Part shown: piece by piece, positions 1 through 7,463 of the stretch
Layout of the letters: each line of letters opens with the position of its first letter
Position numbering within the stretch: position 1 is the stretch's first letter
From: Sphingomonas sp. BGYR3
Lineage (GTDB): Bacteria > Pseudomonadota > Alphaproteobacteria > Sphingomonadales > Sphingomonadaceae
Length of the DNA: 64,000 bases
Direction of reading: 5' to 3'
Assembly (NCBI RefSeq): GCF_025153455.1
Contig: NZ_JANZNT010000001.1
Coordinates: 620,001-684,000 of the forward strand
Position numbers and translations under genes: made by a program
The notes under the pieces: model-generated
The model's input: the letters and a program-made list of their open reading frames with translations, nothing else
Told to the model about the DNA's origin: nothing
The model's database searches: none

Positions 1-343
1 GGGATACAGCTTTGGCGCGTGGATCGGGATGCAGCTGCTGATGCGCCGTCCGGAAATCCGCGGCTTCATCTCGATCGCCCCGCCGGCGAACATGTATGAT
101 TTCACCTTCCTTGCCCCCTGCCCGTCATCGGGCATCATCATTCAGGGCGATGCAGACGAGGTGGTGACGCCGGGCGCGACGCTGAAGCTGGTCGAAAAGC
201 TGCGCACGCAAAAGCACATCACCATCCACCACGACACGATTCGCGGGGCGAACCATTTCTTTCAGAACGAGATGGACGACCTGATGGGCAGCGTGGACAA
301 GTATCTGGATTTCCGGCTGGATCCTTCCTGCCCGATCCGCTGA
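1..343 (+). CDS. alpha/beta hydrolase, C-terminal part (5' truncated by window edge)
   Basis: The reading frame is already open at base 2 and begins with GYSFGAW, which fits the nucleophile elbow G-x-S-x-G of alpha/beta hydrolases (Ser as the third visible residue). A later segment IIIQGDADEVVTP carries the usual acidic residue (QGDADEVV) and GANHFF supplies the catalytic His. This arrangement resembles the small COG2945-type alpha/beta hydrolases. The N-terminal half lies outside the window, so substrate and true length cannot be judged. It converges with the minus-strand small ORF that ends at 365. Confidence 0.75.
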   Translation, partial: GYSFGAWIGMQLLMRRPEIRGFISIAPPANMYDFTFLAPCPSSGIIIQGDADEVVTPGATLKLVEKLRTQKHITIHHDTIRGANHFFQNEMDDLMGSVDKYLDFRLDPSCPIR

Positions 344-364
344 CCGACGCCCGGGCTGTCCCCG

Positions 365-559
365 TCACGCAGCGGGCGGGGGCAGCGACCAGATCAGGAC
401 ATTGGCGAACAGGATCGCCGCCAGGATCAGCATCAGCACCGGTTTCCGGCGCGGTCCGCCCCGCCGCAACAGGGCGACTGCGCCGATCACCAGCGCAAAG
501 ACGGCGATCATCGCGACGGCAGGCGCGGCATTTCCGATGGCGGTGACAGCGTTCGGCAT
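365..559 (-). CDS. small hypothetical two-helix membrane protein
   Basis: About 64 residues beginning MPNAVTAIGNAAPAV (ATG at 559, with a TTG codon directly upstream as an alternative start). Two hydrophobic stretches (about residues 12-31 and 40-57) are separated by a basic loop, RRGGPRRKP, giving a helical hairpin with the positive loop presumably cytoplasmic. I do not recognise a family. It lies 17 bases downstream of the stop of the threonine dehydratase-like gene and on the same strand, so it could be co-transcribed. Its short length and lack of any motif leave some doubt that it is real. Confidence 0.45.
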   Translation of the reverse strand: MPNAVTAIGNAAPAVAMIAVFALVIGAVALLRRGGPRRKPVLMLILAAILFANVLIWSLPPPAA

Positions 560-576
560 CAACGCGCTTTAGCCGA

Positions 577-1578
577 TCAGTCCGATTCAGCCAGCACCCG
601 TGCGAACGCATCCATGTCCGTATTGCCGCCGGACAGGATCACCAGCATCCCCGGCACCGGATCGACCTTTCCGGCCAGCAATGCCGCCAGCGCCGCCGCA
701 CCGCCCGGTTCGACGACCAGCCGCAGGCGGGCCGCGGCCCAGCGTTGCGCCGCCCGCACCTCTGCCTCGCTGACCGCAACGCCGGTCGCGCCGCGCCGGG
801 CCAGCACCTCGAACGTCCGTTCGGCAACGCGCGGCGTCTGAAGCGAATCGCACGCCGTGGGCGGCGCATCCGGGCCGACGGGTTCGATCCACCCCGCCTC
901 CAGGCTGCGGCGCATATCGTCCCACCCCTCCGGCTCGGCCAGCGTGATCGGCACGTCGGGCAGCGCGAGCGCGAGCCCGGCGGCCAGCCCGCCGCCGCCA
1001 CAGGGCACCAGCACATGCGACGGATCGGGCAGCCGCTGTTCGACCATCTGGCTCATCGCCTCGATCCCCACACTGCCCTGCCCCTCGATCACCCAGGGGT
1101 CGTCGAAACTGGGTACCAGCGTCGCGCCGCGGGCATGGGCAAGGTGCGCGGCGATCTTTTCCCGCGATTCGGTGGCGCGGTCATAGGTGACGACCTCTGC
1201 CCCCAGCGCCAGCGTTGCATCGCGCTTCACCCGCGGCGCATCGGCGGGCATCACGATGACGGCCGGCATGTTCAGCCGCCGCGCAGCCCAGGCCACGCCC
1301 TGAGCATGGTTGCCGGAGGAAAAAGCGACGACCCCGGCAGCGCGCGCCGACGGATCGATCGCGGTCAGCCGGTGCCATGCGCCGCGCAGTTTGAACGCGC
1401 CGATGGGTTGCAGACATTCCGCCTTGAACTGCACCTCCACACCCCGGACGTCCGCCGAAAACAGCGGCGTCGGCGGCAGGATTGCGGCAATTTTTGCGGC
1501 GGCGTCGCGCACCCCGGCCCGGGTTGGCTGTCTAATTAATGTCACACCATCATCCTGACCCGAAAAAACCCGGTGCAT
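577..1578 (-). CDS. threonine dehydratase / serine-racemase-like PLP enzyme (fold type II)
   Basis: About 333 residues of the tryptophan-synthase-beta PLP family. The Schiff-base lysine lies in IGAFKLRGA (near residue 63), the substrate-binding loop is SSGNHAQG, and the phosphate-binding glycine loop is PCGGGGLAAG. It probably deaminates L-threonine or L-serine, or racemises or dehydrates hydroxyaspartate; these activities cannot be told apart by eye. There is no C-terminal ACT domain, so it is the short catabolic or racemase-like form, not the regulated IlvA type. A GTG about 11 codons into the frame (around 1545) is an alternative start giving a more family-typical N-terminus. It is divergent from the decarboxylase at 1698. 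Confidence 0.85.
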   Translation of the reverse strand: MHRVFSGQDDGVTLIRQPTRAGVRDAAAKIAAILPPTPLFSADVRGVEVQFKAECLQPIGAFKLRGAWHRLTAIDPSARAAGVVAFSSGNHAQGVAWAARRLNMPAVIVMPADAPRVKRDATLALGAEVVTYDRATESREKIAAHLAHARGATLVPSFDDPWVIEGQGSVGIEAMSQMVEQRLPDPSHVLVPCGGGGLAAGLALALPDVPITLAEPEGWDDMRRSLEAGWIEPVGPDAPPTACDSLQTPRVAERTFEVLARRGATGVAVSEAEVRAAQRWAAARLRLVVEPGGAAALAALLAGKVDPVPGMLVILSGGNTDMDAFARVLAESD

Positions 1579-1697
1579 GTGTCTTTACAGCCGGGGTCAT
1601 TCTGCATATGTCCGCGCCTCCGCTGCCCCATGGGACTTCCAACCGCAAGGCAGCTTTTCGTCAATGTTTGCCGCAAGGCATTTGGAGGTCCCTTGAA

Positions 1698-2888
1698 TTG
1701 CACAAGCATCATAGCGCGCTGGGGCTAGCTGTCTCCAATCGGCCGGTTGCTCCGGTCACGCTCGTTCGCCCGCACGCAGCATCGCGTGCCGCCCGCTTCT
1801 TTGTCGAGAAGTTTCCGGGGCGGTCGATGTATGCGGTCAAGGCGAACCCGTCGCCCGATCTGCTCCGCATCCTGTTCGATGCCGGGGTGACGCATTTCGA
1901 CGTCGCCTCCATCGGCGAGGTGCGCCTTGTCGCCCGCGAAGTGCCGGGAGCGACCCTGTGTTTCATGCACCCGGTCAAGGCCGAGGAAGCGATCGAAGAG
2001 GCGTATTTCACGCATGGCGTCCGCACCTTCTCGCTCGACACGGTCGAGGAGCTGGAAAAGATCGTCCGGGCTACGCGCGGGGCGACCGACCTGACGCTGT
2101 GCGTCCGGCTGCGCGTGTCGTCCGATCATTCCAAGCTGAGCCTTGCCGCCAAGTTCGGCGCTGCGCCGGGCGAGGCCAAGGAACTGCTGATGGCGACCCG
2201 CCAGGTGGCGGACGCGCTGGGCATCTGTTTCCATGTCGGCAGCCAGGCGATGAGCCCGGAAGCCTATGCCAACGCCATGGAGCGCGTGCGCATCGCGATT
2301 GTCGAGGCGGGCGTGACCGTGGACGTGGTGGATGTGGGCGGAGGCTTTCCGTCCAGCTATCCCGGCATGGAGCCGCCGCCGCTGGAGCGGTATTTCGCGA
2401 CGATCCACCGCGCGTTCGAAAGCCTGCCGATCAGCTATTCCGCCGAATTGTGGTGCGAGCCGGGCCGTGCGCTGTGCGCCGAATACAGCTCGATCATCGT
2501 GCGCGTGGAAAAGCGCCGCGGGGACGAATTGTACATCAACGACGGTGCCTATGGCGCGTTGTTCGATGCGGCCCATATCGGCTGGCGCTTTCCGGTCCGC
2601 CTGCTGCGCGAGCCGGACAGCAATGCCCGCGACATGGCGTTCAGCTTTTACGGCCCGACCTGCGACGATCTGGACCACATGACCGGCCCGTTCATGCTGC
2701 CGGCCGATGTGCGTGCAGGCGATTATATCGAGGTCGGGATGCTGGGCGCCTATGGCGCGGCGATGCGGACCGCGTTCAACGGCTTTGGCTCCGATACCAC
2801 GGTCGCCGTCGACGATGAACCGATGACCAGCCTGTATGTCGAGGCGGATGACCGCGACGCAGTGGCATCCAACGTCGTCAAGCTGTAA
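1698..2888 (+). CDS. ornithine decarboxylase-type PLP enzyme (fold type III)
   Basis: Decarboxylates ornithine (perhaps lysine too) to a diamine for polyamine synthesis. I place the start at TTG 1698 because GGAGG at 1684-1688 sits 9 bases upstream and the resulting protein (396 residues, starting MHKHHSALG) has the normal family length; the longer open frame from 1539 would overlap the divergent dehydratase gene. PLP lysine K48 lies in MYAVKANPS, the glycine-rich phosphate loop is VDVGGGFPS, CEPGRALC follows, and the catalytic cysteine C322 lies in YGPTCDD. All hallmark ornithine/lysine decarboxylase residues are present. The next gene is a deoxyhypusine-synthase homologue, which supports a polyamine role. 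Confidence 0.9.
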   Translation: MHKHHSALGLAVSNRPVAPVTLVRPHAASRAARFFVEKFPGRSMYAVKANPSPDLLRILFDAGVTHFDVASIGEVRLVAREVPGATLCFMHPVKAEEAIEEAYFTHGVRTFSLDTVEELEKIVRATRGATDLTLCVRLRVSSDHSKLSLAAKFGAAPGEAKELLMATRQVADALGICFHVGSQAMSPEAYANAMERVRIAIVEAGVTVDVVDVGGGFPSSYPGMEPPPLERYFATIHRAFESLPISYSAELWCEPGRALCAEYSSIIVRVEKRRGDELYINDGAYGALFDAAHIGWRFPVRLLREPDSNARDMAFSFYGPTCDDLDHMTGPFMLPADVRAGDYIEVGMLGAYGAAMRTAFNGFGSDTTVAVDDEPMTSLYVEADDRDAVASNVVKL

Positions 2889-2902
2889 CAGCACTGCCAT
2901 TG

Positions 2903-2940
2903 AATGCCGTCATGCCGGTGTGTGCTGGCATGACGGCATT
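2903..2940 (+). terminator. perfect 14-bp inverted repeat after the decarboxylase
   Basis: The arms at 2903-2916 and 2927-2940 are exact inverse complements (AATGCCGTCATGCC and its reverse complement) around a 10-base loop. TGCTTTT follows. It lies 15 bases past the decarboxylase stop and may terminate that transcript. The core CCGTCATGCC/GGCATGACGG also resembles the outer arm of the repeat at 36395-36488, so it may be a degenerate copy of a dispersed palindrome rather than a dedicated terminator. Confidence 0.55.
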
Positions 2941-3000
2941 TGCTTTTGGGTTTGCGCGTCCCCGACCCCAATGACTGCGTGATTGATCGAGAGACCAACC

Positions 3001-4053
3001 ATGACCGACACCCCAATCAACGACACCCGCAAGGCGGAACTGCTGTCCAAGCAGGTCGAGCATATCGACATCACCAGTTTCGATGCGCGCCCGATCGTGG
3101 AAGCGATGGGCAAGATGAGCTTTACCAGCCGCGACCTCGCTCGCGCGACCGGCATCTACAACATGATGCTGGAAGATCCGGACTGCACCATCTTCCTGGT
3201 CATCGCCGGTTCCACCTCGGCCGGCGGCTGCATGGACCTGTATGCGGAACTGGTCCGGTCGAACATGGTCGATGCCGTGGTCGCCACCGGCGCCACCATC
3301 GTCGACATGGATTTCTTCGAAGGGCTTGGTCACAAGCACTATCAGGCGCTTGAAATCCCGGACGATAACACGCTGCGTTCGCTGTATATCGACCGCATCT
3401 ACGACACCTATATCGACGAGGTGGCGTTGCAGGATTGCGACCACACCATCGGCAAGATCGCCGACAGCCTGGAGCCGCGCGGCTATTCCAGCCGCGAGTT
3501 CATCAAGCACATGGGCAAGTACCTGGTCGAGCACGGCAAGAAGGACAACAGCCTGGTCAAGCTCGCCTATGAGCATGACGTGCCGATCTTTTGCCCCGCC
3601 TTTGTCGACTCGTCGGCCGGCTTTGGCCTGGTCAAGCATCAGGTCGACCGGGCCAAGGAAGGCAAGCCGTACATGATGCTGGACGCAATCGCGGATTTCC
3701 GCGAGCTGACCGACATCAAGATCAAGGCGGGCGCATCGGGCCTGCTGATGATCGGCGGCGGCGTACCCAAGAACTTTGTGCAGGACACCGTCGTCTGCGC
3801 CGAAATCCTGGGCCATGACGATGTCGCCATGCACAAGTATGCGGTGCAGATCACCGTTGCAGACGTGCGCGACGGCGCGTGCTCGTCCTCGACGCTGCAG
3901 GAAGCGGCCAGCTGGGGCAAGGTGCAGACGGTGCATGAGCAGATGGTGTTCGCCGAAGCGGGCAGCGTGATGCCCCTGCTGGCCAGCGACGCCTATCACC
4001 GCGGCGCATGGAAGGACCGGGCCAAGCGCCGCTGGGCCAGCATCTTCGGCTGA
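3001..4053 (+). CDS. deoxyhypusine synthase homologue (probable polyamine-forming enzyme)
   Basis: About 350 residues, homologous to eukaryotic/archaeal deoxyhypusine synthase. The family's imine-forming lysine is conserved as K307 in SWGKV, and the NAD-binding segments FLVIAGSTSAGG and GASGLLMIGGGVPKNF are clear. Bacteria lack eIF5A, so the substrate must differ; a homospermidine-synthase-like or agmatine/putrescine aminobutyl-type transfer is the likely chemistry (inference from family and from the decarboxylase next door). ATG 3001 follows GAGAG and is preferred to TTG 2983. A perfect terminator follows at 4081. Confidence 0.85.
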   Translation: MTDTPINDTRKAELLSKQVEHIDITSFDARPIVEAMGKMSFTSRDLARATGIYNMMLEDPDCTIFLVIAGSTSAGGCMDLYAELVRSNMVDAVVATGATIVDMDFFEGLGHKHYQALEIPDDNTLRSLYIDRIYDTYIDEVALQDCDHTIGKIADSLEPRGYSSREFIKHMGKYLVEHGKKDNSLVKLAYEHDVPIFCPAFVDSSAGFGLVKHQVDRAKEGKPYMMLDAIADFRELTDIKIKAGASGLLMIGGGVPKNFVQDTVVCAEILGHDDVAMHKYAVQITVADVRDGACSSSTLQEAASWGKVQTVHEQMVFAEAGSVMPLLASDAYHRGAWKDRAKRRWASIFG

Positions 4054-4080
4054 TCTTGCAAAGCAGGTTCGACTGATCCA

Positions 4081-4114
4081 GCCTCCCCCGGAGATATTCG
4101 GGGGAGGCTTTTTT
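4081..4114 (+). terminator. Rho-independent terminator of the deoxyhypusine-synthase-like gene
   Basis: GCCTCCCCCG (4081-4090) pairs perfectly with CGGGGGAGGC (4099-4108) around a 9-base loop and is followed by a run of six T. The right arm contains GGGGAGG, which lies 8-9 bases before the ATG of the next gene at 4116 and appears to double as its ribosome binding site. Confidence 0.9.
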
Positions 4115-4115
4115 C

Positions 4116-4559
4116 ATGAATCCGGAGCTTGGCGGCATCGCCATCCTGCAACCCGTCGTCGCGCTGGTCGGATGGACGCTGGTGATGTGGGGGTGGATGT
4201 ATGCGGCCCGCATCCCCGCGATGCGCCGGGCGGGCATCGACGTGGCGAACCTGACCGGCGGCACCGGCGCTGACCTGCGCCAGCGGATCGAGCCGAAAAG
4301 CCAGTGGCCCGCCGACAATTACAATCACCTGCTGGAACAGCCCGTGCTGTTTTATGCCATCGCCCTGACGCTGGCGATGATCCATCAGGGCGGCGGGGTG
4401 AATGCCGGCATCGCATGGGCATATGTGGGGTTGCGGATTGCACATTCGCTGGTGCAGGTGACGGTCAACCGGGTGATCATCCGGTTTGCGCTGTTTACCC
4501 TGGCCACCCTGGCGCTGGCGGCGCTGACCCTGCACGCGGCAATCGCCCTGTTCCGTTGA
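4116..4559 (+). CDS. MAPEG family membrane protein
   Basis: 147 residues with four hydrophobic helices and the MAPEG-family core: an N-terminal helix, RAGIDVANLTGG, then W-P-A-D-N-Y-N-H-L-L-E-Q-P-V-L-F-Y, and a final LRIAHSLVQVTVNRVIIR-like segment carrying the conserved Arg/His positions. MAPEG proteins are membrane-associated eicosanoid/glutathione-metabolism relatives; in bacteria the role is mostly undefined. The start codon lies directly after the T-run of the upstream terminator, so transcription must either read through that hairpin or start inside the previous gene. The Tat-exported esterase follows after 16 bases, probably in the same transcript. Confidence 0.85.
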   Translation: MNPELGGIAILQPVVALVGWTLVMWGWMYAARIPAMRRAGIDVANLTGGTGADLRQRIEPKSQWPADNYNHLLEQPVLFYAIALTLAMIHQGGGVNAGIAWAYVGLRIAHSLVQVTVNRVIIRFALFTLATLALAALTLHAAIALFR

Positions 4560-4575
4560 AGCACAAGGACACGAC

Positions 4576-5562
4576 ATGACCCTGACCCTGGACCGGCGCG
4601 GCGTGATTGGCGGGGCCATCGGCCTGGCGGGCGTATCCGGCGCCGCCCCTGCCCTGGCGCAGGCCGGCCCGGCGCTGACCAGCTGGCCGCCCGCCGGTGC
4701 CATCCCGCTCTGGCCGGGAAAGCCGCCCCATTCGCCGGCCAACCTGCCGCCGCCCAACAATTCGATCAACGGCGCGCCCAATGACCGCCAGCTATGGGGA
4801 CGCGGCATCGCCATGCCGACGCTGGCGGTGTTTCGCCCCGCCAAGGCCAATGGCCGCGCGGTGCTGGTCATCCCCGGGGGGGGCTATGCCTTTGTCTCGG
4901 TGGAAAATGAGGGCGTGAACGTCGCCCGGTCGCTGAACGCGCTGGGCTATACCGTGTTCGTCCTGACCTATCGCCTGCCGGGCGAGGGATGGACGACCCG
5001 CTGGGACGTGCCGATGCAGGATGCCCAGCGCGCGATGCGGATCATCCGGTCGCGTTGGAGCGAATATAATATCGACCCGCGGCGGGTGGGCGTGATCGGC
5101 TTTTCCGCTGGCGGTCACCTGGCGCTGTCGCTGGCGGTGGGCCATGCCGATGCGCTGTACCGGCCGGTGGACAATGCCGATCGCTTGCCCGCCCGGCCGG
5201 ACTGCCTTGGCCTCGTCTATCCCGTGTCCACCGTCGCGCCGGGCAGCGGCCTGAAAGGGCAGTCGGCGATCAACCTGCTTGGGCCGAACCCGCCGGCTGC
5301 TGCCGTCGCGCGCTATTCGTCGGACAAGCGGATCGCGACCGGGATGCCGCCGGTGCTGCTGGTCCATGCGGTGGACGACGGGCTGGTGCCGGTCGACATG
5401 AGCCTGGGTATTTTCGCCGCCGCCCGCAGCGTGGGGACCAAGGCGGAGCTGCACCTCTATGAACTGGGCGGCCACGGGTTCGGCATGGCGCTGAACAGCA
5501 CGCATCCGGCGCATGGATGGGGCAACATGTTCGCCCGGTTTCTGGGCCGGCATCTGGCCTGA
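4576..5562 (+). CDS. Tat-exported alpha/beta hydrolase (acetyl-xylan-esterase-like)
   Basis: 328 residues. The N-terminus LDRRGVIGGAIGLAG followed by a cleavable APALAQ segment is a twin-arginine signal, so the folded enzyme is exported to the periplasm. The body is an alpha/beta hydrolase: oxyanion region PGGGYAFVS, nucleophile in VIGFSAGGHLA, acidic residue in VHAVDDGLVP, and catalytic His in LGGHGFGMAL. The layout resembles the BD-FAE/Axe carbohydrate esterases that deacetylate xylan or similar sugars. AAGGA lies about 7 bases before the ATG. It is 16 bases from the MAPEG gene and converges with the XrtA-locus amidotransferase. Confidence 0.85.
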   Translation: MTLTLDRRGVIGGAIGLAGVSGAAPALAQAGPALTSWPPAGAIPLWPGKPPHSPANLPPPNNSINGAPNDRQLWGRGIAMPTLAVFRPAKANGRAVLVIPGGGYAFVSVENEGVNVARSLNALGYTVFVLTYRLPGEGWTTRWDVPMQDAQRAMRIIRSRWSEYNIDPRRVGVIGFSAGGHLALSLAVGHADALYRPVDNADRLPARPDCLGLVYPVSTVAPGSGLKGQSAINLLGPNPPAAAVARYSSDKRIATGMPPVLLVHAVDDGLVPVDMSLGIFAAARSVGTKAELHLYELGGHGFGMALNSTHPAHGWGNMFARFLGRHLA

Positions 5563-5576
5563 ACCGGGGCGCGGAC

Positions 5577-7463
5577 TCAGCCGAGCAGGCGGCGCAGGCT
5601 GCGGTCCAGGATCATCAGTTGCCACAGCGTCCGGTCATGGTCGGCGCGCCCGGCCCGGTGATCGGCGGCCAGCCGGGCCAGCGCCTTGCCATCGAACCAG
5701 TGCAGCAGCACCGGGCTGGTCGCCAGCGCCGCCGCTTCATCAGCCAGCGAACCGCGGAACCACGCGGCGATCGGCACATCGAACCCCTGTTTGGGGCGAT
5801 ACAGGATGTCGCGCGGCAGATGCGCCTGCATCGCCCGTTTCATCAGCCATTTGCCCTGCCCGCCGCGCAGTCGCATCGACACCGGCAGGGTCGCGGCAAA
5901 CTCGATCAGGCGATGGTCGAGCAGCGGCTCGCGCGCCTCAAGGCTGACGGCCATGCTGGTCCGGTCCACCTTGGTCAGGATATCGCCGGGCAGCCAGTGC
6001 CGGAAATCGGCATATTGCGCCCGGTCCAGCGGATCGCGCGCGGGGGCCGTCGCCATGGCATCCAGATAGCGTTGTTCGGCCCGGTGCCCGCCGATGGCAC
6101 GGCGCATCGCATCGCCATACAGCCGGTCGCGCAAGGCTGGCGTCGTGACGCCAACCGCCTTGGCATAGGCGGCGGCTCCCCCTTCCGACAGGGCGAGCAG
6201 GGTCGTCTTTGCCCGGAACAGCCGGGGTGCCCAATCCGCCTTTGGATAGAGCCGCCCGGCCGTGCCGAACACGCCCGACCGGATGCTTTCGGGGATCAGG
6301 CCGCGCACCCGCTCTTCCGCCGCGTGAAAGCGATAGCGGCGATATCCGGCCATCGCCTCGTCCGCGCCGTCGCCCGATAGTGCGACCGTGACCTGTTCGC
6401 GCGCCAGCTCGCAAACGCGATAGGTCGGCAGGGCGGACGGATCGGCAAAGGGCTCGTCGAACGCAGCGACCAGCGTGTCGATCAGACCGAAGTCATCGGC
6501 GTCCACCCGGCGCGTGCGATGATCGGTCGCGAACCGGTCCGCAATCGCCTGAGCATAGGCGGTTTCGTCGTGATCGGCCTGAGCAAAGCCGATGGTGCAG
6601 GTTTTCACAGGCTGACGGCTGGCCTCTGCCATCAGCGCGACAACGGCAGAGCTGTCGACTCCGCCGGACAGGAACGCACCCAGCGGCACGTCAGCAACCA
6701 TGCGCGAACGGACGCCTTCGCGCAGGTGATGGGTCAGTTCGGCCTGAAGATCGGCCGCCGACCCTTTTGCCCGGCGGGAAAAGTCGACATCCCACCACCG
6801 CATCGGCCGGGGCACGGGCCGCCCCCGTTCGAGAAGCAGGAACTGACCGGCCGGCAGCTTGCGCACGCCCGACAGGATCGAGGCGTCATCGGGCACATAG
6901 CCAAGGCCCATGAAATCCTCGATCGCGCGGGCATCGACCTGACGCCGGAACAGAGGATGCGCCATCAACCCCTTGAGTTCAGACGCAAAGGCGACCGCGC
7001 CATCGGCCAGTTCGGTGTAGAAAAGCGGCTTTACCCCCATCCGGTCGCGGGCGAGGAACAGGCAGCGCCGGTCGGCGTCATACAGGGCAAAGGCGAACAT
7101 GCCGTTCAGCCTGCGCAGCACCTCCGGCCCCCAGACGCGCCAGCCGTGCAGCAGCACCTCGGTATCGCTGTTCGATCGGAAGCGGGCGCCCAGTTCCTCC
7201 AGCTCGCGGCGGACGTCCTGAAAATTGTAGATCTCGCCGTTGAACACCACGACATGGCTTTCGCCGGGCAACGCCATGGGCTGTGCCCCGCCGGCAAGGT
7301 CGATGATCGACAGCCGGCGATGGCCAAGGCCGACCCCTGGCGCGGTCCACACCCCCGACCCGTCCGGCCCGCGATGCGCGATCGCGTCCGTCATCAGGGC
7401 GATGCGGGCGGGATCGATCGGCTTTGGCGTCTGGGGGTGGTACAGCCCGGCAATGCCGCACAT
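5577..7463 (-). CDS. XrtA-system amidotransferase (asparagine synthase family)
   Basis: 628 residues. The N-terminal class II glutaminase domain starts MCGIAGLYHP with nucleophile Cys2 and RGPDGSG; the C-terminal synthase domain has the PP-loop FLSGGVDSSAVVAL. It resembles the asparagine-synthase-like proteins that accompany exosortase A and are thought to amidate sugars or precursors during exopolysaccharide synthesis rather than to make free asparagine. It is the last gene of the long minus-strand XrtA operon and overlaps the exosortase stop by one base (TGATG). Assignment to the XrtA subgroup rests on the neighbourhood. Confidence 0.88.
   Translation of the reverse strand: MCGIAGLYHPQTPKPIDPARIALMTDAIAHRGPDGSGVWTAPGVGLGHRRLSIIDLAGGAQPMALPGESHVVVFNGEIYNFQDVRRELEELGARFRSNSDTEVLLHGWRVWGPEVLRRLNGMFAFALYDADRRCLFLARDRMGVKPLFYTELADGAVAFASELKGLMAHPLFRRQVDARAIEDFMGLGYVPDDASILSGVRKLPAGQFLLLERGRPVPRPMRWWDVDFSRRAKGSAADLQAELTHHLREGVRSRMVADVPLGAFLSGGVDSSAVVALMAEASRQPVKTCTIGFAQADHDETAYAQAIADRFATDHRTRRVDADDFGLIDTLVAAFDEPFADPSALPTYRVCELAREQVTVALSGDGADEAMAGYRRYRFHAAEERVRGLIPESIRSGVFGTAGRLYPKADWAPRLFRAKTTLLALSEGGAAAYAKAVGVTTPALRDRLYGDAMRRAIGGHRAEQRYLDAMATAPARDPLDRAQYADFRHWLPGDILTKVDRTSMAVSLEAREPLLDHRLIEFAATLPVSMRLRGGQGKWLMKRAMQAHLPRDILYRPKQGFDVPIAAWFRGSLADEAAALATSPVLLHWFDGKALARLAADHRAGRADHDRTLWQLMILDRSLRRLLG

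Noticed and set aside
745..1539. Long plus-strand open frame over the dehydratase
   Set aside because: It is the complement of the dehydratase gene, has no recognisable motif, and its composition is that of an antisense GC-rich shadow.
1539..1697. N-terminal extension of the decarboxylase from 1539
   Set aside because: It would overlap the divergent dehydratase gene, has no family similarity, and GGAGG with TTG at 1698 gives the normal protein length.
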